Source of the DNA: Siphonodentalium dalli
Taxonomy: Eukaryota; Mollusca; Scaphopoda; Gadilida; Siphonodentaliidae
Length of the DNA stretch: 64,000 nt
Direction: 5' to 3'
Assembly (NCBI GenBank): GCA_032622095.1
Contig: CP136062.1
Coordinates: 198,595,887-198,659,886 of the forward strand
Shown: positions 37,901-51,200 of the stretch, one piece after another
Position numbering within the stretch: the first letter of the stretch is position 1
Layout: every line of letters starts with the position of its first letter
Program-made: the position numbers and the translations under genes
The notes under the pieces: model-generated
Told to the model about the DNA's origin: nothing
What the model saw: only the letters and a program-made list of their open reading frames with translations
The model's database searches: none

Positions 37901-40900
37901 AAATGATTTAGTCATACAAAGAGTAAAATCCAAGATGGCTGCTGGCGGCCATGTTTTTTGGCCGAATGACCCCAAAATGACTCGTTCCCAATTACATGTC
38001 AATATTAACATCCATGACAAATTTCATGATGATCAGACGAACAGTGCGACCTGTGGCCGGTGCTAATGGATTGAATTTTGAAAACAAAGATGGCCACTGG
38101 CGGCCATGTTTTTTGTCTGAATGACCCCAAAATGACTCGTTCCCATTTACATTCCAATTTCAACAGCCATGAAATTTTTTATGATGATCAGACTAAAGGT
38201 ACGACCTGTAGCCCGTGCTAAAGGATTTAGTCATACAAAGAGTAAAATCCAAGATGGCTGCTGGCGGCCATGTTTTTTGGCCGATTGACCCCAAAAATGA
38301 CTCGTTCCCATCTACATGTCATTGTTAACATCCATGACAAATTTTATGATGGTCTGACTAAAGGTACGACCTGTAGCCCGTGCTAAAGGATTTAGTCATG
38401 CAAAGAGTAAAATCCAAGATGGCTGCTGGCGGCCATGTTTTTTGGCCGATTGACCCCAAAATTACTCGTTCCCATCTACATGTCAATATTAACATCCATG
38501 ACAAATTTTATGATGATCAAACTAAAGGTACGACCTGTAGCCCGTGCTAAAGAATTTAGTCATACAAAGAGTAAAATCCAAGATGGCTGCTGGCGACCAT
38601 GTTTTTTGGCCGAATGACCCCAAAATGAGTCGTTCCCATCTACATGTCAATATTAACATCCATGACAAATTTCATGATGATCAGACGAACAGTGCGACCT
38701 GTGGCCCGTGCTAATGGATTGAATTTTGAAAACAAAGATGGCCACTGGCGGCCATGTTTTTTGTCCGAATGACCCCAAAATGACTCGTTCCCATCTACAT
38801 TCCAATTCAACAGCCATGACAAATTTCATGATTATCAGACTAAAGGTACGACCTGTAGCCCGTGCTAAAGGATTTAGTCATACAAAGAGTAAAATCCAAG
38901 ATGGCTGCTGGCGGCCATGTTTTTTGCCCGAATAACCCAAAAATGACTCGTTCCCATCTACATGTCATTGTTAACATCCATGACAAATTTTATGATGGTC
39001 TGACTAAAGGTACGACCTGTAGCCCGTGCTAAAGGATTTAGTCATGCAAAGAGTAAAATCGAAGATGGCTGCTGGCGGCCATGTTTTTTGGCCGAATGAC
39101 CCCAATATTACTCGTTCCCATCTACATGTCAATATTAACATCCATGACAAATTTCATGACGATCAGACGAACAGTACGGCCTGTAGCCCGTGCTAATGGA
39201 TTGAATTTTGAAATCTAAGATGGCCGCTGGCGGCCATGTTTTTTTTCCGTATGACCCCAAAATGAATCATTCCGGTACAAATGTTGATGTCAACAGCTAT
39301 GACAAATTTCATAATGATCCGATCAAAGGTACGACCTGTAGCCTCTATTGTTGACGCCTTACGCACACACAGACGACAAAGCCATGGCAATAGCTCAAAC
39401 TTTACAAAGTAAAGTTGAGCTAACAAAAGGGTTAAGCCCCATTAGTGTAAACCCACATTTGTGTGGAAGACACTCTGTGTAGTGCACTTGTTATTTTTGT
39501 TACCAATATTATAACCCCCCCCCCCCCCACAGAGCAATTGGGCTACATTAAGTGTAGGCATATTATTTGTTTTTCGACAAGAAAAACACAAGGAATACAA
39601 GCTGAGACAAACATATGGATGTTGCGAAAAATTTCTAATTAAAAAAAGGGAGATAACTCCACTAAAAAAAGTTGCACTTACCTCAAACTCGCAGGTGCAC
39701 GTGTTTACCCTGTGTCAATGCATTCTCTTATATATGCGAATCGACCATAGGTCGCCTCGCATATATAAGAGAATGCATTGGCCTAACATAATGCCTGACA
39801 TATATATTTATATTTATATGCCTATATTCAGTGCCTATATTCAGTGCTAATTAAGTAATTAATTAGTTGATTGATTGATAATTAATGCTAACTGATTAAT
39901 TAATCAATTAATTGATTTATAAACAATTGTCTATTTAACCAATCTAAATGTGGTTTCTCGTCATGATTTCTAAATCTATTTGTCCTATTATTAGCTTTTA
40001 GTAATGAACAAGGTTTATAACATATGCAATCCAGCTCTCGCGTGTCATATGGCCGGTTATATTATAAAATAAACTTAGAATCAATCAAATTTTTTTTGTT
40101 ATTAATGGTAGCAACAGGAAGACGACCTGGATAGGTCATGTTGCCTCCACATGACATCTCACTTATGTTTCTTTTTATGTCAATGTTTATATTTTATATA
40201 CTATGTTATGTCATGAAATAAAGTATTCTGATTCTGATTCTAACAATTTTTTATCATGTTTTTTAAATAAATGTTTCTTACAATCTTTAGGACATAAAAT
40301 AAAAAACATCCATTACCCTGCACGGAGCCCCACACATATTTAGAAGCATATAGAAGAGTGTCGTCTGCTCATGTTTGTCTGGGATTCTGTATGGGTGAAA
40401 TTATAAAATTGTTAAAGAATACAAGAACAAATTATTAAAATTGTAAAAAATTGTTAGGTCAATGCATTCTCTTATATATGCGAGGCGACCTATGGTTGAC
40501 TAGCATATATAAGAGAATGCATTGGCACAGGGTAAAACAAATCTAAATACATGTGCCAAGTTTAAATATAATTGACTGACAAATGTAGGAATACAAGCTC
40601 AGATGGACCACCGTCGGACAAGCTGATTCCAATATACCCTTCCCGCATAACTTCATTATGAGAGGTATAATAATAAATCTTATTACACATGGAACAGAAT
40701 ATGCAACTTGACTTATATATACTCAGAGGTTGAACAGAAGAAATGTACTTGACTACAGAAGTATTTTCTTATCTGCATTTTGCGGGGCATATTTGAAAAG
40801 ATTCTGTAAATTTTAGCTTCAATTATTATCTGAAAACCAGAACATTTATGGATCGTCAAATAGATTGATGAAGAGATATAAAAGTAACATAATATGCCCA

Positions 40901-42207
40901 CAGTACCATACCTATTTCTTCCATGCACCAGTAACAATTTTCCAATGTTCTTGAAATGGTTAATAGAGAAATCAGCTGCTAAGGAAGCTTGTTTTCCCTC
41001 CTGAAAGAGAAACATGGAAAAAGTTGAAAAAGGAGGTTAACTCCACAAACAAAATCTGATGGACCTAATAATTGCAAGTGCACAGGTTCTCATGGTACTA
41101 AATACCTGTGGCTAGTTAAACGAAAACAAAATGGTAGTTGTGGGACTTCCAGTTTATGGGATCTTCGACAAGAGTTATGGGACTTTCATATTGTGTTCTT
41201 ACGAGCTGTCTCTATGGGACTAAACAACAAATTACCATTTTTCAAGGCGACTTAAGATCCAAAACTAATGTTATCACTAGGGTTGCCACGACTATGAGTT
41301 TTCATAATCGACTAATCGACCATTATTTAATCGACGATTAGTCGATTAATCATTCATATATGCGGCCTATGTTACACCCAGGTAAACAAGTTATAAATGC
41401 GAAATTATAATGACTACTTTACATCCAGTCTGAACACAGTTATAAACTGTCAGTCAGTAGGTTTGTCCTTCTGAGGCCCCCACCGTCATCGGCCACCTAA
41501 ACTCAAATTTGCGCAGCCGGTAAACGCCCTCCTCGTCGTTATTCCCGTGGACGAGAATTTTTTATAATATCTGTCCAGTCAATCAATGTTCCCGGTGAAC
41601 ATGCATCGCGGTGCCAATAGAAAGCGTGTGGAATTGTCACATACATATTGAAAACAGACTATAGTTAGTTTTGCAGAGAATTCCATTGGGTATCGATTAC
41701 GTCACCTGACATACATAGAGCACTTAGTTTATTTCGCGGGCTTCGGTGTGCGCGCGATCACATAAACTTGTTACTGATTAACTGTCTAGTAACTTTGAAC
41801 ATTCCATGTCCCGCGAACTTTCTGACTTTGTGAATAATGGTGACCGTTTTATAAAATAAAAAATTTGAGAAATGAAACATAGATGCAGTCTGATGCACGT
41901 CGTCCATTTGGCAATAATGATAGCTAATTACCAATCCATAGGAACATCAATTAAACATAATTTATAAACAATGACAAGGCCATAACACAACATCAAAGGA
42001 AGCCGCTGGCCCACCACAACTGTGAGAACATGTCGTACACCAAATTCTTTGAAGATGACTGCTAATCGTCGGCTGCGACATCAGAGCCGCACCAGAAGTG
42101 GTGAGACAACAGGCTGTCGGGTGGTAAATTGTGCTACATACACTGTTAACTTTTACCTCCAGGCATGGCATTTGTGCATAGTACTGCTTACATGCACAAC
42201 CATATCC

Positions 42208-42251
<44 letters not shown>

Positions 42252-45200
42252 TTGAGCGATTAGTCGACGAAAATAAATAACCGTCGACTACTGCCTGTCG
42301 AAGGTTAGTCGATTAATCGAATAATCATGGCAAGCCTAGTTATCATATCAAAACCAACGGTGCAAAAAAATGGCCAAAACTCCTGACAACATAAGACAAA
42401 TTTGAAATTGACCAAGCATGTTCTCGGACTTTTACAAGGTTATGGGACTTTTTAAAAGCTCACAAAAATAAGGTATCTGTCCAGGAGTGTCAAAAAATTT
42501 CCATATCAAAAGAAGTCCATGAGGTACTGGGACTTTTATCTGAATACAATTTTAACATGTTTGTGAGATTTAAAAATGAGAAATATACATTAATATTAAT
42601 ATTCAAAAAGTCTCACGAGTCAAAAAAAGTGCCATAACATACCATTCATAAAGACTGACAGACGGATGGTAAGACATCTAGGGGAATGGACGGAGATGGA
42701 CAGCTAGACAAATGAAAGGGCGTTTAAGTGGTTAGTGGTTTACAAGCTGAGGTCCATCCATATTAACAAGCTTTGAATATTGATATAATCATACCACATA
42801 TACAACATATATTATCTCTGTAAACTATGTCTTTAGTAATTTGATGTGTATATATCTATGTGTTATGTAAAACTCTTCAGTACTGGAGAAAAATAAAAAT
42901 TATTTGCAGATATATTATTATGAAAGTCCAAGGTTAATGAGCTTAAGCCCTTAATTCTTGTCCTTGGACAGTTTGTCCAAACTTTTGTGGTTTTTAGAAA
43001 GTTGTGTTAGAATGATTTATAGACCCCAAACAACAGTTAATATGGCATTTACAAAAAGGTTTAAGGGGGTTAAGCTTTTAAGCCCAAAAAGCCCCTAAAC
43101 CACATTTAAACCAAAGTCTAAACCCCGTAAACCCCTTTCGTTGGTGCGGACGGACAAGCTGATTCTAGTATACCCCCACAACTCATTGCAGGGGATATAG
43201 CTATAAAATATTAACCCTTTCTGTACTGAAACGATTCTCCCACTCAGTATAAATGTATACAATGGAATAGCCCATTAATTATTTGGAGGGATGTTCTGGT
43301 AAAAAGATCACAGGACAGTATGACAAAAAGATAATATTATAAAGTGCAAAATGATTCATATTCACAGGTCGGAAATGTTCAGATAATAAGTTCATCAAAC
43401 AACCTATGGTCATTTGTTGAACTTATTATCTGAACACTACCTAAGGGAACTACTCATCAATGAGTATTTAGTAAAGAAAGAGTAAAGACTATTCACATCT
43501 AGAAGTCAGAAAGGCTGCTGCGTATTCAAGATAGGTGGCCGAGAGGTAGCTTACTGGTCTCTCGTGCTAATGGACCGGGGATCGCAACCTGGTCAGGGTA
43601 TTCTGACAAAAATCAGAACTCGGTCAGATACCAAGTTTGTCAGGCTGAAAAGTCTCATTCGAGATCACTGAATAAAGATCCGAATGCAAAAATGCCGACT
43701 TCCCCCCATTACAACACTTGTCCAGGTATGTTGTCGTGGGTGCAGTACGCTGTCCGATCGGGCGCGGACATTAATGGCTGACCCGTGTACACGCCTCGGT
43801 GTGTGCACGTTAAAGATCGCTACTTGAGTCACCACAGGGTTATAAAGTTACTCGGCCGTGGTAGCACCTGGACCTCCACATAATCCTCAGCACATTGAGG
43901 GCGATGGAGTATCAAGTAGATAGATATATAGGTTTTGTGTGGGAATAGGACAAATTAGTGGAATTAGTACAAATCTTCCATATCTACAATACGCACCTTT
44001 CCCACGATGCCAATTCCAACATCAGCAGCTTGGATCATACTAACATCGTTACCACCATCACCTGTCAATCAAACAAAATATTTGAAAATTATTGACTGGA
44101 ATCAATAACCCATCAACTCCATCCCCCATCCCAACATTTTCCAAAATTTTTCAAAAACAAAAACTATTTTCCTCAAGAGTTCATAACAATGCAGATATAA
44201 TTGGTGCTCAAAATAAACAAGCATGACTTATAATTTGAATATATCATAAAAGTCTGTGATACCAAGCACTATGAACATCTTCAAAATTTACAGCATGAAG
44301 TAATTTTAGTGCTCTTTGAAAATGTCAAAATGTGATTAATTTTCACAATTCATTTGCTAGTAAGGCCATTAAAAATAAATACATGTGTTCTCAGACACCA
44401 ATATGGAGGGAAGGATTATTTTTCCAAGAATTCTAGAAAGTAAGGGATGTATGAATAATTTTATGGAATAAAACGATCCAAGAAATATTCCAAGATATCC
44501 ATAGAATCTACCCTCCAATGCATTTAGTCAATACATCTTCAACAGTTCTATATACAATTGTAGATTGAAATCTTTGAAAATTCTGGAAAACTTTGCAAAT
44601 AATACATGTCATTAATTGGTTGTTTCCATATTGGCGGAGTTATGATGGTGAGGTCTGTCGTATTTGCCTGAGGCTGCAGGCCGAAGGTTAATACGATAGA
44701 CCGAGGCCTCACCACTCAGTCAATGTGGAAACAACCAATTAAAAAGTATTTTATTAATTAGCAACATTGGCAATTGTTGTTTCACAGGATGAATATATTA
44801 ACATAGGTATATACCATTGTGTGCTTTATTAAATTAACAATTATTCCAGCAATTTTTATTCTTGTGAACTTTGTGAAGAACTTGCAGCGATTTCACAGTA
44901 CTGTCTGTTTCCACTAGGAATGATATTGATACGGATACATGTAGTTCATCCATGGACATTTACTCCCAAAAACAGTGACGGTCCGTAATTCACCCGAAAG
45001 CAACTGTAATCTATCTTCCATCAACCCAATATTATTTGCCGATCGAGCTAAATATGTGTCATATCATTTACATTTACTTATTGGCCACCTTTCTACTTAT
45101 TGGCCAACTTTTTTACTTATTGGCCGTGTTTTCCACTTATTGGCCGACTTTTGTTACTTATGATGTGTGCAGCTTTATACTTATTGCAGCCAATAACCTA

Positions 45201-48200
45201 TGGCTAATTAATAAACTGTTTTATAGGGCCTTCTTTAGGTGACAAGAAAGGTGCCTGAGAAAACAGAATATTAAAAAATTTATTGGCCTACTTATTCAGG
45301 TGAATATAGAATTTTCTTTAAAAATTTAATTCTAATTACTGACATGTAATAAGTACAGCATGTGATGTACATCAGAATACCACATCTATTATCAAACTGG
45401 TAAAATTCAATTGAGTCTTTGGTTCTGATGAAATATATCCTTAAACTTACAAGACTGAGTTTAATGTGCCTGTCATTTGCAGAATGAGGTCCCCAGAAGG
45501 TGAATTTAGTGACGCTATCCTGTATAGCGGGCTAGCATCACCAAATTCACCCTCAGGGGACCTCATTCTGCATGGTCTCATAGACTCAAATTGAAGTCCC
45601 CAAATGGTGAATATTGTGATGTACACCCATTGGGAACCTTGATTATTCAATGTGTCGTCTGCCAATTTGGGGATATAAAGAATCTAAACTAAAAAAGAAA
45701 TAGAATCTATGTGAATAAGTTTCTATAGAAATTTGATAATAAAGAAACTATCCAGAGGATGAGGCCAAAGTAGAATGAGTTCCCCAGAGGGTGAATTTAG
45801 TGATGCTAGCCTGTTATGCGGGATAGCATCACAAAATTCACACTCTGGGGACCTCATTCTGCAAATGACAGGCACATTAAACTCAGACTTGAATTCGCTT
45901 CTCTTTTGTGTTCCCGATTATCAACTTGCCTGGTTACAACAATGCCTCCAAAACTGGGACCAGAATTGTGTTAAGGCCATTTTGTATTTTATTACGATTT
46001 TGTACTTTCGGTTTCGCGCATATGCGGCTGTATCTGGTGGAATTCTGTGTATTTTTATGAAGTGTCTGCTTCTTTCTTTTCAATAAATGGTGGTATATCC
46101 CACTCACAGCAGCTCTATTACAATTACCAACATGACATTCATTACCATTTTATTTAGGTCTATATATTTATAAAATAAACACAAATAGAAACTCATGAAC
46201 ATATTTGGGCATACCTCCCGCAAAAATCTCCCGGATAGACATTTTCAAAACTTAACAGGTCTGGTAGTTACTATGAGATCAGAGTTACATTGGCTGCCTA
46301 TTGTAGATCAGATTCTCTTCAAAATCATAACATTCACATACAGAAGGATGCAGAGCTCTGACACAATTCCATCATAAATGACTGAGCTCATTTACCCATA
46401 TGTTCCTGGTTGTAATGTGCAATCTAAGGAAGCAGACCTTCTCTGCCAAAGACTATTTGGGACTCTAGTTCATTGCCTGATTTCAAATCAGCATTAAAAA
46501 CTAACTTATTTAACCCTTTGAGTGCCAGGTCCGATTTTTGTATCAACCCATATACCCTGTGCCAATGCATTCTCTTATATATGCGAGTCGACCATAGGTC
46601 GCCTCGCATATAAAAGAGAATGCATTGGCCTAACAAATTTTTTTATTTTTTTTTTTACAATTGTTTACAATTTTAATATATTTTAACGGTATTATATTCT
46701 TTAACAGACTTATTGTGTAGGTTTAGGGCCGATAATATCGGCCCCTGGCACTCAAAGGGTTAAACACAGGTATCCGAATAATCAAGCAAAGGATAAACAG
46801 TGACTCATTTATGTATTTCATCGGTTGCTGTTTATACCTGTTTTAATGTTTATTTATCATGTGAAGCGCTTAGGGCCCAATACGTGGATAAGGCCCATAC
46901 AAGAACTATTATTATAAACTAATTACAAATTATTTGACAAAATCATCTTGATTCAGTTGATGGTTGCATTTTGTCCAAGTATCATATTATGCAAAGCCAT
47001 GCATGAGTTGAAAGTTGAGCTCACCTATAGCACATGTCCTCTGTCCTGTATGAGTCTTGAGTAAGGTGACTATTTCAGCCTTCTGAGTCGGGGAGCACCG
47101 GCACACCACCACACATGGACATTGACATGCCAGCTCAACAAACTCATGTTCATAATACCTCAAACACACCTGCGGTTATACAAGAGATATATACATAATC
47201 AGGAAATACAGCTATTTACTGGGGCCCTGCAAACCGATTCAGTTCGATTCAAAACCAATGTGATGATTCGGTTCGGTTCAAAATATTTGAGTGGTTCGGT
47301 TTGTATGGAACCCTTTAGTTGGTCCTGCAAAATTGTCAAATCAAACACCATGGGACGATAATGAATCACTAAATGTAGATTCACAATCCTAGCGTTGTGC
47401 ACATATAAAACATTGGCATATCTAACAGCCCTCAAAATAAGCCACGGCAATCAGCAGTGTTGTAGTAATTGCAGTAGTAATCATCACTTTTTGCCACAGC
47501 ATTTTATTACGCGCTGTGAAAGGGTGGCCTATTAATACACAGAACAACACGATGTGTAAATGGGTTTGTCGATACGGCACGAGTGCTGTCGCGTGCGCCT
47601 CAAGTTCTATCCTTCTGCGACAGCACGAGTGCCGTATCGACTAACCCATTTACACATCGTGTCGTTCTGTGTTTATTACACACTTCGGAACCTAGAATCC
47701 GTGCATTAAAAGAAATAGGATTAGAAGGTTTATTTAGTCTCATACAGGGCGTGTTTGTCATGTGTGATGATTCTTTTATTTAAATAGTTCCAGTTTCATG
47801 GTTGAGGCGAACGTCATGTACGTCATTTTGCGTCAACGAGATGCGTATGGAACGTACGTTCCATACGCGTAAATATGGAACAGCAATAACACTGTACTTC
47901 TAGGAAAAAGCGTGTAATAAATTAATATATAGCACTATGTCATGCAGATAATGCCATGTGCTAGAATAGTAACCAATTGCGTTCTAAGAGTTGTTTATTG
48001 TTTAATTATAGATATTGCTCACCCACATCTGTGGTTAGAACATTAAATATAATTGTATGTTTACACAGAACATAATTAATTTGATTGTTATTCAGGTGCA
48101 TGGAATGATATTTAGTTGAAGAAGTCTTTGATAGAATCACTTTATTCTGTTACCACTAATAGGTCCAGTGACCAGTGCTATATAGCCATTTCCAATATAA

Positions 48201-51200
48201 ACTAATTCTGTATGTAATTATCTTATATTGCATTGCAGAAGGTAAATAATTAAATAACACATTGATTTTAATATAATAATGTCCACTAACTGTGTTTTAA
48301 TTGTCCACTCTCATGAGTCCACGATGACAGGGTCAGTAATTAGGTTCAATTCGATTCGAAACCAAGACGACGATTCGGTTTCAAAGTTTGGTTCGACCTA
48401 ACATCTATGGTTTGTATGGCTCTACTATTTACAGTGTTCATAACTTAATAGTAAAAATGATGGTGATCAGAATTTCCATTTATTGTACACCAAATTATAC
48501 TGGTGATATTGACATTGGATCAAATCTCGAATATTGGCAGGACCCTATAGCATATTTTGATCTCCTAAATGGCTGGTAATTCTTAATGTGATCTTTGTAG
48601 AGCCACAATCATTCCCTAGTAAATATGGAATTGGCGTTGCTGTTTCAAAGCAAAAACCGAAATTGTCTTTATCCCACCTTTAGATTGAAATATGAACACC
48701 TATTTTATTCAAATACAATCAGTAATTTATTTGGTTTTATTTCAACTCAGTCTTGACCATTTTACTTTAAGTTAAATGACTGAGAATTAGTCGGGACTCC
48801 CGTTAATGCAAAAATTCCTACAAATATATTTTGTCACGTTTAAATCCATGCACGAAGGACGACGAATTTAAAGTACACAGATTTAAAACTTGGCAAGGAA
48901 TTATACTGCACAAATATACATTTGACTTAACCCTTTACCCAACAGAACGGCCCTGTGCCAATGCATTCTCTTATATATGCGAGTCGACCATAGGTCGCCT
49001 CGCATATATAAGAGAATGCATTGGCTTAACACATTAAAAATTATAAAATTGTTAAAGAATGCAAGAAAGAATGGTAAAAAGTGTTAAAAAAAAGATTTTT
49101 TTAGGCCAATGCATTCTCTTATATATGCGAGGCGACCTATGGTCGACTCGCATATATAGAGAATGCATTGGCACAGGGCATATCTGTAACCATCACAATG
49201 TGGTCAATGAGCCGGTTCCAATGATATCCATATTTGTATGGTTTTATTGAGACAGACCCAAGATAATTTAGGCTGTTGCAGCTTTATTTGGCCGGTTTGT
49301 TGGGTAAAGGGTTAAGTGTGGTTGTGATCAAGAGTTATATACTGCATTTTAGTTTTATATTAGTTTACCTCTAAAGATGAACCAGTCATAACCAGGGCGG
49401 CGTCACTTTTTTTCCTCAGAACATTGAGCTCGAGGTGAGCCTCCGTCCTATTGTAGACTGTTTTAAATGTATGAAGCTCCTGTATTCGAGATACGAGCTT
49501 GGAACTCTTAGCTATACAGATAGCTGTCTCGAGCTTATCCCCTGTCAGCATCCATACCTATAAAATAACAAGAGGACAACACAAAGATCAACATGAGGTG
49601 TGGGAACAATCGGATGACGGATGAGGCCTGTAGGGTGTGGCAAAGGATTTAGTCATGCAAAGAGTAAAATCCAAGATGGCGATCTAGAGGCGATCCCAAA
49701 CATGCCTGTAAATTTTCAAAACATTTTATCAATAATTGTGGGCTGCAGGGTGTGCCGATGGATTCAAATGTGAAATTCAAGATGGTCACTGGCAGCCATG
49801 GTAAGCTCCCATCTAGAGGTCACCCGTAAGATCCATACTAAGTTTGAAAGCCAACCCATGGCAATTGCACAAAACTTGACTTCATCAAGATGAGCTAACA
49901 CACAACAAGAGCAGTGCTAGGACGTGGTAATTACAACAAAGGGCCATAACTATGGTGACAATTGACAGGAGGAACCCAAATTCGAACTTGACGTGTATTT
50001 TGAGATAGTAAACTCACATACCAAATTTCGTTCCAATCAGTTCAATCTTACTAAAGATAACATCCGGACATGAAATTGAGTACAAATTCCAACATAAAGA
50101 TCCATAACTTTGGTGAAAAAAAACGGTATGCAAGTAAACCCGCATACCAAATTTCATTCCATTTAGTTGAGACTATCTAAAGTTATCATCTGGAAAACAA
50201 CAGTGAGCAGACGGATGGACAAACGGATGCCCTGACAGACCAATGACATAATACATGCCGTTAATTTAAAAAACGGGCAAATAAAAAACAAACAAGTCCA
50301 AGCAAAGTCAATTTCCCGTTTCTGAGAACTGCGCACAAGATCCCTAAATCCCAAATGCAATTTGCATTCAATTTGTCGGCAAAATTTTAATCAGTAAAAA
50401 ATAAATGGAGTAAGTCTTACAGTGAAACTGTGTTCATCTCACTTTATATAATATTTGACTAAATAAATCACATGGAATCTATCAACTAACTTTTCACGGA
50501 CGTCTGTTAGTGACATAATGGCGACAGGCAACAGAAATTAGACCGGATCATATTATTATTAATTTAATTTAAATATTTTATTCTAAGTGCCATAACTAAC
50601 ATGTTGCATGTTTTCCTACATTCTGCCTCATATGTTTACTAAAGATAATTCTAGCATGAAATATGATAACAGAGATAAAAAGTTTCCAAAGTTTTCACTC
50701 TAATAAGAGCCGTAACTCAGCAAATATTAATGGACAAAGCCTGTTCCATGTAGATATTCTTTCCCTCATTCTGGTTCAAGGGCATAGCAAAGATCAATCA
50801 AATATGCCAGCAAGCCTGAGTTTAATGCGGCTGTCATTTGCAGAATGAGGTCCCCAGAGGGTGAATTTAGTGATGCTATCCCACATAGCGGGCTAGCATC
50901 ACTAAATTCACACTCTGAGGACCTAATTCTGCTTAGGCATCAAATACGCCAGAAAGCCTGAGTTTAATGTGGCTGTCATTTGCAGACTGAGGTCCCCAGA
51001 GGGTAAATTTAGTGACGCTATCCCGCATAGCGGGCTAGCATCACTAAATTCACACTCTGGGGACCTCATTCTGCTAAGGCATCATCTTCTCTGGAAGTTT
51101 CTTTATTATCAAATTTCTATAGAAACTTCTTCACATAGATTCTATTTTTTTTAGTTTAGTTTCTCCATATCCCCAAATTGGCAGATGACACAATGCATAA

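Larger units (their letters stand above)
39590..40670 (+). mobile_element. Family L element (GGGAGATAACTCC) carrying a twin-hairpin insertion
   Basis: It contains AAGGGAGATAACTCCACTAAA and ends with CGGACAAGCTGATTCCAATA then ATACCC. The middle is occupied by the twin-hairpin cassette and other inserted DNA (39705-40537). Confidence 0.5.
41011..43200 (+). mobile_element. Second family L element, carrying a hAT insertion
   Basis: GAGGTTAACTCCACAAA at the left resembles 39650. The right end GGACAAGCTGATTCTAGTAT with ATACCCCC and GGGGATAT matches 40620-40670. A hAT-like element occupies 41278-42338. The interior otherwise is worn and not coding. Confidence 0.5.

Noticed and set aside
42022-42255. 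77-codon frame ending in a proline run
   Set aside because: The prolines are the poly-C tract inside a hAT-like element.
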